Source of the DNA: Euryarchaeota archaeon UBA202
GTDB lineage: Archaea > Thermoplasmatota > E2 > UBA202
Length of the DNA stretch: 17,760 nucleotides
Reading direction: 5' to 3'
Assembly (NCBI GenBank): GCA_002502685.1
Contig: DAQA01000031.1
Location: forward strand, 37,159-54,918
Made by a program: the position numbers and the translations under genes. Shown here piece after piece: positions 1 through 6,840 of this stretch (within the stretch, counting starts at the first letter, position 1; each line of letters begins with the position of its first letter). Below the pieces are notes generated by a model that was not told where the DNA came from, ran no database searches, and was given only the letters and a program-made list of their open reading frames with translations.

Positions 1-370
1 GTACATACTGTATCACTGTCTCCGCATCAGCATCAACCAACAGTCCGAGAATGTACCCGGGCTCCAAAAATGCCCCCGAGGGTAACGCAGCCTGAACTCC
101 TGCTTCCTTTTGAAGAGCTCCCTGACTGGATGCACCTTTCAAGAGATGACGTGCCTGGGAAATACTCATGGTTGGTGGTATCCCAACCACGGTGTGAATG
201 TGATCCGGCATAACACTCAGCTCATGTATCCCTATGTGATACCCGTTCAGCTATTTCCCTCAAAATGTCTTCACAAAGCTCTTTATTCTCTTTTTTCTTA
301 AACACTTAAACATAGTGTACCTGTACTTGGAGGCACCATTCCAAGTGGCACAAACTTTGCCCAATTCCAT
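1..370 (-). pseudogene. tnpA: IS200/IS605-family TnpA transposase, frameshifted remnant
   Basis: Single-strand transposase of the HUH (Y1) family, which cuts and joins insertion-sequence ends as single strands. Read on the minus strand, a plausible start MELGKVCATW lies at 370, followed by SKYRYTMF, matching the family's N-terminal strand region. That frame stops at 260. The homology continues in a second frame (NKELCEDILREIAERV, about 296-245) and then in a third (from about 245 to the window edge). The third frame carries MPDHIH at 194-211, the HUH metal-binding motif, then IPPTMSISQARHLLKGASS, PGYI, and DADAETVIQYV, whose Tyr (codon 5-7) fits the nucleophile position. At least two frameshifts separate the pieces, so no full protein can be made. 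The C-terminal end lies outside the window. The family call is by motif recognition and is quite secure; activity is excluded by the visible frame breaks unless they are sequencing errors. Confidence 0.8.
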
Positions 371-423
371 GACTACCGCTAACCAAACCCATATTTCATC
401 ACGTCCTGGACAGATATCCCATG

Positions 424-444
424 GCACCCGCTTCAAGCGGGTGC
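424..444. repeat. Perfect hairpin upstream of the tnpA remnant
   Basis: A 9-bp perfect inverted repeat (GCACCCGCT / AGCGGGTGC) with a 3-base loop lies about 54 bases upstream of the tnpA start at 370. IS200/IS605 elements carry short imperfect hairpins near their ends that TnpA recognises, and IS200 also has a hairpin in the tnpA leader. This could be either one, probably the left-end or leader hairpin of the decayed element. The stem is seen directly; the role is inferred. Confidence 0.5.
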
Positions 445-503
445 ACCTGTCCATAAACCATAACAATCTCTTCAAAAAAAAAGATTTGATGGTCAGAGAA
501 AGA

Positions 504-544
504 AGCGATTCATCCCCCCACCTAAAGGCCGGGGATTTCTCGCT
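504..544 (-). mobile_element. tnpB/IS1341-like right-end hairpin (omega-RNA 3' end-like), solo
   Basis: Read on the minus strand, this segment is GCGAGAAATCCCC, GGCC, TTTA, GG, T, GGGGGG, ATGAATCGC. An outer 5-bp stem (AGCGA/TCGCT) encloses a CCCC/GGGG stem with a small internal loop and a TTTA loop. The AATCCCC...TTTAG...GGGG pattern resembles the right ends of tnpB-carrying IS605/IS1341 elements, where the 3' part of the omega RNA sits. No tnpB is found beside it: the bases further along where tnpB should lie are occupied by the permease fragment. It is therefore a solo end or deletion scar. The orientation does not fit a simple tnpA-tnpB element with the tnpA remnant next to it. Confidence 0.4.
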
Positions 545-561
545 AAGACGGGTTAAGAATT

Positions 562-1191
562 GAAAATAAGATAAATGATGCCATCAATATCAGATTTTGG
601 AATGTCCTTTTTACAACACTAATTACCTTGGGTATTGTATCTATAGTAAATAGGGGATATGTTATTGAATCCCTATCGGCATCTTCCCGATATTTTCATT
701 GGATTGCACTATCAATGGCTATAACCTTTATGCCTTATGTTTTGTATATCCGAGCATTAGGTATTGGAAAAGCAAGTATAACCCAGGCTGTAAAATCTTC
801 CGCAGTAATTTTTGCTATCCCTGCTTCCGCAGTTCTATCTTTTTTTATCCCCTACAGTCTTTATGAAACACCGGCATTACTAATTATAAAAATAATGGGG
901 TTGACATTAGTTGTTTTAGGAATTATTTCATTTGCATTAACCACGGTAAAATCTTATATATTTATTAATATAAAATCTGGTGCTTCGTGCCAATATCTTA
1001 TTGGAAGAATTTAGGATATTAAAGGAGTGGAAAGCGTTTCCGCAACTGCAGGTATCTATGACCTTGTTGCTAAAATTCGGATAAGAACATTAGTTAAAGG
1101 ATATGAGAATATTATCCAAAAATTGGAGGGAATTGAAGGGATAGAAAAAATTCAATGGCAGTCAATATTGAAGGAGTGGGAAAATATTTAG
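562..1191 (+). pseudogene. EamA/DMT permease C-terminal half fused to an Lrp/AsnC (RAM-like) domain; truncated, with an internal amber codon
   Basis: The reading frame is open from 547 and looks coding from about 562. It shows four hydrophobic segments (WNVLFTTLITLGIVSIV; HWIALSMAITFMPYVLYI; SSAVIFAIPASAVLSFF; ALLIIKIMGLTLVVLGIISF) typical of the second EamA repeat of drug/metabolite transporters. The first repeat is missing, and the fragment begins right beside the insertion-element debris. The frame continues through VKSYIFINIKSGAS, stops at TAG 1012-1014, and resumes without shift as DIKGVESVSATAGIYDLVAK and on to LKEWENI, ending at TAG 1189-1191. The tail has the beta-alpha-beta pattern of the Lrp/AsnC ligand-binding domain, with the GVESVSATAGIYDL signature. 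The amber codon stands where Lys (AAG) would give IKDIKGV, a single base change. Transport substrate unknown; amino-acid export is a guess from the sensor domain. Almost certainly non-functional as it stands. Confidence 0.65.
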
Positions 1192-1198
1192 AGGAAAG

Positions 1199-1207
1199 TT
1201 TTTTTAA
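1199..1207 (+). promoter_or_regulatory. Candidate TATA box for tRNA-Pro
   Basis: A TTTTTTTAA stretch is centred about 25 bases before the first base of the tRNA, the usual archaeal TATA-to-start spacing. The spacing supports it; the sequence alone is weak. Confidence 0.35.
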
Positions 1208-1228
1208 TCCAAATGTTTTAACTACCCA

Positions 1229-1303
1229 GGGCCCGTGGGGTAGCTTGGTCGATCCTTCTAGCTTTGGGAGCTAGGGACTCCAGTTCAAATCTGGGCGGGC
1301 CCA
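1229..1303 (+). tRNA. tRNA-Pro (anticodon TGG)
   Basis: A complete cloverleaf folds by eye. The acceptor stem is GGGCCCG (1229-1235) with CGGGCCC (1296-1302), and the discriminator is A1303. The anticodon stem CTAGC/GCTAG encloses loop TTTGGGA, giving anticodon TGG at 1265-1267. The T arm has loop TTCAAAT and a 5-bp stem closed by one G-T wobble. There is no encoded CCA (TAA follows the discriminator) and no intron, as expected for archaea. It reads proline codons ending in A and probably others by wobble. Confidence 0.95.
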
Positions 1304-1453
1304 TAACACTGTTTTGATGATTGTTCTGACCATCACTTTGGCTTTTAACACATTTTACATTTTGAAGAATAACTAGGGTATTTTATTACATTGGATGTTT
1401 TTTCTTTTCTCAATATTAATGTATTAGTATGAGCTAATGGTATAGGTTTTCCA

Positions 1454-1612
1454 ATGAAAAATATACTGCTCAATGTGCTGATTAGCAGTGGTCTCTCATT
1501 GCTTGTACTGGTTTCAGTAACATTTTTTGTTGCCTGGTTGTTAGAAGATATCATCTATTTTTCCTTGTTCATTGGTATACCCTGCGGTATTATTGCTGCC
1601 TTGGTTTGTTAA
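1454..1612 (+). CDS. Small membrane protein with two predicted helices (52 residues)
   Basis: A short ORF opens with ATG at 1454 and closes with TAA. The protein begins MKNILLNVLISSGLSLLVLV and ends FIGIPCGIIAALVC. It has a hydrophobic helix at about residues 4-30, the charged turn LLEDII, and a second helix at about 34-51, so it should be an integral membrane hairpin. A stop codon lies in frame just upstream (TAG at 1436-1438 in TATGAGCTAATGGTATAG), so the start is constrained. No clear Shine-Dalgarno site is visible. I do not recognise a named family, although the FIGIP-x-GIIA ending looks like a natural membrane segment rather than chance. It lies between tRNA-Pro and a lipoprotein gene, on the same strand as both. 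Confidence 0.5.
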   Translation: MKNILLNVLISSGLSLLVLVSVTFFVAWLLEDIIYFSLFIGIPCGIIAALVC

Positions 1613-1740
1613 TAGAATCTATGTCCTTTAAAGGAGGATAGGATATCCTTGATTGTATTTTGTGATAACCTTTTTGGCAACAACACGACTATGTTTTTTT
1701 TTTTATCAGGAACGGAAAATTCATGGATTCATTTAGTAAT

Positions 1741-1748
1741 TTTAATAA
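1741..1748 (+). promoter_or_regulatory. Candidate TATA box for the lipoprotein gene
   Basis: TTTAATAA is centred about 28 bases before the ATG at 1773, consistent with a nearly leaderless transcript starting there. Confidence 0.35.
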
Positions 1749-1772
1749 ATAAGGAGAAACATCTTTTCATAG

Positions 1773-2273
1773 ATGGATCTTACCAAAATGAAAGTCTTTA
1801 TCATTGTTTTTATGTCACTTTTTATAGGGAGCACATTAAATGGGTGTATCGGACCACAAGAAGCCATTAATCGGGTTGATGACTTAATCGTAGGTGAAAA
1901 AAGCTATGGGTGGAAGAATAGATTAGAAATAAGCCAAGAAGAGTTCAACATACTAAATTTTTTATCTGCCCCTAATGAATGGCCCTTTTTTATTAAACAG
2001 GATACTCTTTATATGTGGATTTATATCGAGATTACGTTTTCAAATATTTTTAATAAGGATTGGGATATACTGAATCAAGGTCGAATAAATATAACCCTAG
2101 TCAATCCCCTGGGGGATAATGTTTCATATAGTTATTCAACAGCGCTTGGTAAACCTAATGAGGATAAAGACATGATTTTTTTACACAATCCCTTGCCGGG
2201 CCAATGGCATGTAGAGGTAAAGACATTTGGGACAGGAAGTTATAGTATCAGGATCGATGGATATCAATTGTAG
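1773..2273 (+). CDS. Predicted exported lipoprotein (about 160 residues)
   Basis: The N-terminus carries a lipoprotein-type signal: MKVFIIVFMSLFIGSTLNGC, with a short positively charged start, a hydrophobic core and a lipobox-like LNGC. The mature chain should thus be lipid-anchored on the outer face of the membrane. The start may be ATG 1773, favoured by the TATA spacing, or ATG 1788, which gives the more classical signal peptide. The rest is soluble and rich in beta-strand patterns. The last third (NITLVNPLGDNVSYSY, then NPLPGQWHVEVKTFGTGSYS) resembles the beta-sandwich of PPC/P-domain-like modules that accompany secreted enzymes, but no catalytic domain is present. The gene ends with TAG only 27 bases before tRNA-Thr. 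Function unknown. Confidence 0.7.
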   Translation: MDLTKMKVFIIVFMSLFIGSTLNGCIGPQEAINRVDDLIVGEKSYGWKNRLEISQEEFNILNFLSAPNEWPFFIKQDTLYMWIYIEITFSNIFNKDWDILNQGRINITLVNPLGDNVSYSYSTALGKPNEDKDMIFLHNPLPGQWHVEVKTFGTGSYSIRIDGYQL

Positions 2274-2300
2274 GGGATAAAAAGAGAGAGAGATTAATAT

Positions 2301-2373
2301 GCCGCCGTAGCTTAGTTGGTTGAGCGGCTGATTCGTAATCAGCAGGTCAAGGGTTCAAGTCCCTTCGGCGGCT
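2301..2373 (+). tRNA. tRNA-Thr (anticodon CGT)
   Basis: The acceptor stem is GCCGCCG (2301-2307) with CGGCGGC (2366-2372), and the discriminator is T2373, the usual base for archaeal threonine tRNA. The anticodon stem GCTGA/TCAGC encloses loop TTCGTAA, giving CGT at 2334-2336 for ACG codons. The T arm is AAGGG-TTCAAGT-CCCTT. No intron and no encoded CCA. Confidence 0.95.
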
Positions 2374-2498
2374 CTATCCATGTAAAGAATCAGAAATGGG
2401 ACCTAATGGCTTTGCTTTCAGTGATACAAATTTTTTAGGAGGATGGATAAAAAGGATACAGAAAGTGTTTTAACCAAGGTTTCATTATCACTAAAAAA

Positions 2499-5400
2499 AT
2501 GGGGTCAAAAATAAAGAAGCCTTCTATGAAAAAATTCAATCCAGTTAAAGTGGAGGAAGAAATCAGACACTATTGGGAGGAACATCAGGTATTCAAAAAA
2601 TCCCTTGAAAAAAGAAAGGATAAAGAACCCTATATATTCTTGGAGGGACCACCCACAGCCAATGGTATGCCCCATCCGGGCCATGTATTGACCAGGACAA
2701 TGAAGGATATCATTCTTCGTTATCAGTCCATGAAAGGGTATTATATTGAAAGGAAAGCGGGTTGGGATACCCATGGTTTACCGGTAGAAATCGAAGTTGA
2801 AAAAAAACTTGGATTGCACACCAAGCAAGACATTGAAAAATATGGCATTGAAAAATTTAACCGGGAATGTAAAAAAAGTGTTTTTGAATATGAGGAAGCC
2901 TGGGTGGAAATGACCAATCGGGTGGGTTTTTGGATTGATATGGATAATCCCTATATCACCCTTGAAAATGATTATATTGAATCAGTGTGGTGGTCCCTTA
3001 AAGAGATATGGAAAAAGGGATGGTTATATAAGGGCCATAAGGTCACTCCTTTTTGCCCCCGGTGTGGCACAGTCCTCTCATTTCACGAAGTTGCCCAGGG
3101 ATATAAGGAGGTAGAAGACCTCTCCATTTTCATAAAATTCAAAATACAGGATGAAGACGGATATTTTCTCGCTTGGACAACAACCCCTTGGACACTTATC
3201 AGCAATGTAGCCCTGGCCGTCCATCCGGGGGAATGGTACGTAAAAATCAAATATGACGGAGAAACACTTATCCTGGCCGAGGAACGATGTGCCGATCTTC
3301 TGAAAGGCAAAGACTACCAGATACTAGACCGAGTGAAAGGACAGGAACTGGAAAGAAAAAAATATGTGCCACTCTATAACTATCTCAAACCACCAAAAAA
3401 ATGCTGGTATATTGTGTGCGCCGATTTTGTCTCCATGGATGAGGGCACGGGCATTGTTCATATTGCCCCTGCTTTTGGAGAGGATGATTACGAGGTGGGT
3501 AAAACCAATGATCTCCCGGTCATTCAGCTTGTTAACCCTGATGGAACATTTCCCCATCAGGTGAAACCATGGAGTGGAAAATTTGTCAAAGATGCTGATC
3601 CCGGGATAATTGAAGATTTACGGAACCGGGGGCTGTTGGAAGGTGTACTAAAATATAAACATCAATATCCCTACTGCTGGAGATGTGATTCACCTCTTTT
3701 GTATTATGCCATTGAATCTTGGTTTATCAAGATGTCACATCTTAGGGATGCCTTGGTGGACAACAATAATCAAATAAACTGGTATCCTGGGCATTTAAAA
3801 CAGGGACGGTTTGGTGATTTCATCAAGGAAGCCCGGGATTGGTCCTTGTCACGAAAACGATACTGGGGTACACCTCTTCCCATCTGGACATGTAAAAAAT
3901 GTCAGGAACAAATCTGTGTGGGAACAGTTGAGGAACTAAAAAATTTGTCCACAAACTTTCCCCGCAACTATGACCTTCATCGCCCCTTTGTAGATACCTT
4001 ACATCTCACCTGTCCTAAATGCGGCGGGGATATGGAACGGGAAGAGGATGTTATCGATGCCTGGTATGACTCAGGTTCGGCTCCCTTTGCCCAATGGCAT
4101 TATCCCTTTGAAAAAGAAAAATTCCAGAAAAATTTCCCTGCAAACTTTATTTGTGAAGCCATCGACCAAACACGAGGATGGTTCTATTCCCTTTTGGCGG
4201 TTTCAACACTTATTTTTAATACATCCCCGTATCGTAATGTTCTGTCCTTGGGGCACATACTTGATAAAGATGGACAAAAAATGTCTAAGAGAAAGAAAAA
4301 TTATGTACAGCCAGACACAATATTTAACCGGGAGGGAGCTGATGCCATGCGGTGGTATTTTGTGTCAGCCAATGCCCCCTGGCACCCGATACGTTTCTAT
4401 GAAGAAATCATCAAGGACACCATGAACAAATTTCTTTTAACCCTCTGGAACATTTATTCCTTCTTTGCAACCTATGCATCCCTGGACAATTTTGATCCAA
4501 AGAAAGATTGGGTGCCCATGGATTCCTGGGGACTTTTTGATAAATGGCTGGTAAGCAGACTCAATCACCTGACAGAGGATATCGAGGATAAAATATCAAG
4601 CTTTGAACTCCATAAGGCCGCCCGTGCTCTAGAAGAATTCGTGATTAATGATTTTAGCAACTGGTATATCAGATGCTCACGAAAACGCTTCTGGGCTGAA
4701 GAGGCTACACCGGATAAATATGCAGGCTATTCAACATTTTATTATTGCCTCATCACCCTTTCCCAATTGGTGGCACCCTTTGTTCCCTTCATCTCTGAGT
4801 ATATATACCTGAATATGGGTGAAACAAATAGCGTTCATCTTCAAGACTATCCTACCTCCAACAAGACACATATCGATACACCATTAGAAGAAAAAATGAG
4901 GGAAGCACGAAAAATAGTGGAGGCATCCCGGTCCCTTCGCGCAAAGGCGTGTATCAAGCTTCGTCATCCCTTATCACGGGGTATCATTGTGTCAGACATT
5001 GATTTGGCGGATCTCGAGGATATTTTAAAGGATGAACTTAATGTAAAAGAGTTACTTTTTGAGCCGAGCTGTGACCCTTATATGGAAAAGGTTGCCCGGG
5101 CTAATTATTCTACACTGGGACCTAAATTTAAGAAACAAGCATCTATTATCGCTGAGGAAATCAATAAGCTATCATATGAGGATGCCGTGAAAGGTAAAGT
5201 CACGATGAACGGCCAGGATTTTTTTTATGATCCACAGGATATTATTATTGAAACTCGTGAACAGAAGAATTTACTGTCCACTCAAAGCGGGGGAACCACT
5301 CTTATTTTGGATATAGAATTCAGCCAGGATCTTAAAGATGAAGGATTTGCTCGCGAAATCGTTCGTCGTATTCAGGAGATGCGTAAACAAATGGATCTTG

Positions 5401-5585
5401 AAATGAATGAAAGCATTTCGACCATGATATCCATTGACCATGAAAGAATTAAAAAATGGATACCGTATATTAAAGATGAGACGCGATCTGGTGAGATAAT
5501 TTGCTCAGAAAATGTTTCAGGGGATGTAGTAAAAGAGTGGAAAATTGAGGGGGATACAATAACAATTGGGATATCACGAGTGTAA
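2499..5585 (+). CDS. ileS: Isoleucyl-tRNA synthetase
   Basis: Charges tRNA-Ile with isoleucine in the cytoplasm; class I synthetase with an editing domain. The class I signature HPGH sits at residues 59-62 (GMPHPGHVLTR), and the second signature GQKMSKRKKNYV has KMSKR at about 594-598. Between them lie the CP1 editing region (AWTTTPWTLISN, DEGTGIVHIAPAFGEDDYEVG) and IleRS-typical blocks such as WDTHGLPVEIEVEKKLGL and VIDAWYDSGSAPFAQWHYP. Cysteine pairs (CPRCG, CWRCD, CKKC, CPKCGG) suggest zinc ligands. The length, 1028 residues, fits the archaeal/eukaryal form. Alternative start: Met10 at 2526, where the usual family N-terminus (KKFNPVKVEEEIRHYW) begins. No Shine-Dalgarno site precedes either ATG; TTTTAA about 30 bases before 2499 would suit a leaderless start. 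Downstream genes face it. Confidence 0.97.
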   Translation: MGSKIKKPSMKKFNPVKVEEEIRHYWEEHQVFKKSLEKRKDKEPYIFLEGPPTANGMPHPGHVLTRTMKDIILRYQSMKGYYIERKAGWDTHGLPVEIEVEKKLGLHTKQDIEKYGIEKFNRECKKSVFEYEEAWVEMTNRVGFWIDMDNPYITLENDYIESVWWSLKEIWKKGWLYKGHKVTPFCPRCGTVLSFHEVAQGYKEVEDLSIFIKFKIQDEDGYFLAWTTTPWTLISNVALAVHPGEWYVKIKYDGETLILAEERCADLLKGKDYQILDRVKGQELERKKYVPLYNYLKPPKKCWYIVCADFVSMDEGTGIVHIAPAFGEDDYEVGKTNDLPVIQLVNPDGTFPHQVKPWSGKFVKDADPGIIEDLRNRGLLEGVLKYKHQYPYCWRCDSPLLYYAIESWFIKMSHLRDALVDNNNQINWYPGHLKQGRFGDFIKEARDWSLSRKRYWGTPLPIWTCKKCQEQICVGTVEELKNLSTNFPRNYDLHRPFVDTLHLTCPKCGGDMEREEDVIDAWYDSGSAPFAQWHYPFEKEKFQKNFPANFICEAIDQTRGWFYSLLAVSTLIFNTSPYRNVLSLGHILDKDGQKMSKRKKNYVQPDTIFNREGADAMRWYFVSANAPWHPIRFYEEIIKDTMNKFLLTLWNIYSFFATYASLDNFDPKKDWVPMDSWGLFDKWLVSRLNHLTEDIEDKISSFELHKAARALEEFVINDFSNWYIRCSRKRFWAEEATPDKYAGYSTFYYCLITLSQLVAPFVPFISEYIYLNMGETNSVHLQDYPTSNKTHIDTPLEEKMREARKIVEASRSLRAKACIKLRHPLSRGIIVSDIDLADLEDILKDELNVKELLFEPSCDPYMEKVARANYSTLGPKFKKQASIIAEEINKLSYEDAVKGKVTMNGQDFFYDPQDIIIETREQKNLLSTQSGGTTLILDIEFSQDLKDEGFAREIVRRIQEMRKQMDLEMNESISTMISIDHERIKKWIPYIKDETRSGEIICSENVSGDVVKEWKIEGDTITIGISRV

Positions 5586-5650
5586 TATGCACCCATAGGG
5601 GTTATGGTATACAGAAGGCTATCAAATTCTTATCTAGGGGGAATGGAGCC

Positions 5651-6118
5651 CTAACTGAAAAGGGAGTCGTAGGTTCCGTTATCAATCTCTTTTTGTATCT
5701 CACGTGGATTTTTTTCTTCAACTGATACACCCATGGAGACACAAGTGCCAATGATTTCCTTGACTTGGGCTTTAAGGGTAGACCCTAGAAGATTCTTTTT
5801 CATTTGGGCTATTTCAATTGCATTCTTTAAGGTCAGATTACCTACTTTCTTTCCCCCCGAAGACCCTTTCTCTACTCCAATCTTGCTCAGGATTAAGGCA
5901 GATGCTGGAGGTGTTCCCACATAGATGTCAAATTTTTTTGTTTTGGGATCCACAATGATTTTGACAGGTACCTTCATACCATCAAAACCTTTGGTTGCCT
6001 CATTGATGGCCTTGATGACATCCATAATATTTACTTCCATGGGCCCCAAAGCGGGGCCTATGGGGGGTCCTGCAGTGGCTTTTCCTCCATCTACCAATAC
6101 TTTTATTACTTCTGGCAT
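5651..6118 (-). CDS. rpl11: Large ribosomal subunit protein uL11
   Basis: Binds the GTPase-associated region of 23S rRNA at the base of the L7/L12-type stalk. The N-terminal domain shows VDGGKATAGPPIGPALGP, the conserved proline/glycine loop. The C-terminal RNA-binding domain follows (TPPASALILSKIGVEKGS, and NLTLKNAIEIAQMKKN). The length, 155 residues, is normal for archaea. ATG at 6118 is preceded by AAAGGAGAAATAG, a good Shine-Dalgarno site lying inside the end of the preceding gene; the spt5 stop and this start are one base apart, so the two are co-translated or coupled. It ends with TAG and faces ileS. In many archaea uL1, uL10 and the P1-type stalk protein follow; here the operon ends after uL11. 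Confidence 0.97.
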   Translation of the reverse strand: MPEVIKVLVDGGKATAGPPIGPALGPMEVNIMDVIKAINEATKGFDGMKVPVKIIVDPKTKKFDIYVGTPPASALILSKIGVEKGSSGGKKVGNLTLKNAIEIAQMKKNLLGSTLKAQVKEIIGTCVSMGVSVEEKNPREIQKEIDNGTYDSLFS

Positions 6119-6119
6119 T

Positions 6120-6575
6120 CTATTTCTCCTTTTTTCCTTTTAAAATCCTTACTTGGTCTCCCTTGACGGTGATGGGGATGGGAACCATGGCCTCAAGAAG
6201 TTCAACCGTGATTTCCTCCTTGGCATCATCTATCCGGGTTACTTTTGCCTTTTCTCCCTTAAAGGGGCCAGAAATCAATTCCACAGTTGCACCCTCCTCT
6301 ATGCTGGCCACCGCGGAGGGTGGAAAAAGAAAATGTTCAATGTCTTCAAAGGGTACATCACCCTCCAATATCTCTCGTGCATAACGTATCGGCCGTATCA
6401 TTTTGTCTATATCATCTGGATCCTCACCCTCAACAAAAATATAACCCCGTAGTTTTCCTGGGACAAGAATGGATAAAATATTTTTTTTCCCCCGCACTGC
6501 TTGTTTGTAGAGCACATCGGAAACATTCTCTTCTTGTCCCACCTGTGTTTTAATTACAAATATTTTGGTTGCCAC
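6120..6575 (-). CDS. spt5: Transcription elongation factor Spt5 (NusG family)
   Basis: Partner of Spt4 and RNA polymerase that holds the polymerase clamp closed and links transcription to translation. The NGN domain covers about residues 1-88 (TKIFVIKTQVGQEENVSDVL, then PGKLRGYIFVEGED and the helix of the RPIRYAREILEG region). A KOW domain follows (VELISGPFKGEKAKVTRIDD, ending VKGDQVRILKGKKEK). I chose GTG at 6575, giving 151 residues, the usual archaeal size. A GGTGAT motif lies just upstream, and the 19 extra residues available from the ATG at 6632 do not look like the family and would overlap secE. It ends with TAG. It sits between secE and rpl11, the classical arrangement. Confidence 0.95.
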   Translation of the reverse strand: MATKIFVIKTQVGQEENVSDVLYKQAVRGKKNILSILVPGKLRGYIFVEGEDPDDIDKMIRPIRYAREILEGDVPFEDIEHFLFPPSAVASIEEGATVELISGPFKGEKAKVTRIDDAKEEITVELLEAMVPIPITVKGDQVRILKGKKEK

Positions 6576-6594
6576 TGTATCACCAGCATTCCTT

Positions 6595-6840
6595 CTAGAT
6601 ACCCAACATGTCTGCAATCCACGGTACGACACGGGATGACAGAAGAAAAATAAAGAAACCTAAAACACCAACAATTAAAATACCAATGGCTGTTATCTGG
6701 GATGTTTTGATGTATTCCTCCTGGTCAGGATTACGCGCCATTTTCAGGACACGTCCATACTTACCTTTTCCAAGACGCTCTCCTTTTTTCTCTATCGAGC
6801 TTTGAATGTCCCATGCCTTGTCTACAATTTTTTTTTCCAT
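6595..6840 (-). CDS. secE: Preprotein translocase subunit SecE (Sec61-gamma)
   Basis: Small clamp subunit of the Sec protein-conducting channel. The 81-residue product has an amphipathic N-terminal region (the KMARNPDQEEYIKTSQIT stretch resembles the conserved SecE/Sec61-gamma segment KP..EEF...) and one transmembrane helix at about residues 48-69 (AIGILIVGVLGFFIFLLSS). This single-helix form matches archaea. Its ATG follows the ftsZ stop directly (TAA-ATG), so translation is probably coupled to ftsZ. It ends with TAG; the GTG of spt5 lies about 20 bases further on. Position next to spt5 is a strong supporting signal, since the protein itself is short. Confidence 0.92.
   Translation of the reverse strand: MEKKIVDKAWDIQSSIEKKGERLGKGKYGRVLKMARNPDQEEYIKTSQITAIGILIVGVLGFFIFLLSSRVVPWIADMLGI

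Noticed and set aside
1012..1014. Pyrrolysine decoding of the internal TAG
   Set aside because: At least seven intact genes in the window end in TAG, and the gene is already truncated, so nonsense decay is simpler.
1649..1870. 73-codon plus-strand ORF overlapping the lipoprotein start
   Set aside because: It overlaps the signal peptide coding region in another frame and lacks any recognisable pattern.
2443..2514. A 23-codon ORF (MDKKDTESVLTKVSLSLKKW...) preceded by AGGAGG just before ileS, as a possible leader peptide
   Set aside because: The AGGAGG touches the ATG with no spacer, there are no isoleucine codons, and the ORF simply runs into the ileS start in another frame.
6120..6632. Longer Spt5 starting at ATG 6632
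   Set aside because: It would overlap the secE end and adds 19 residues unlike the family; GTG 6575 gives the standard length and N-terminus.
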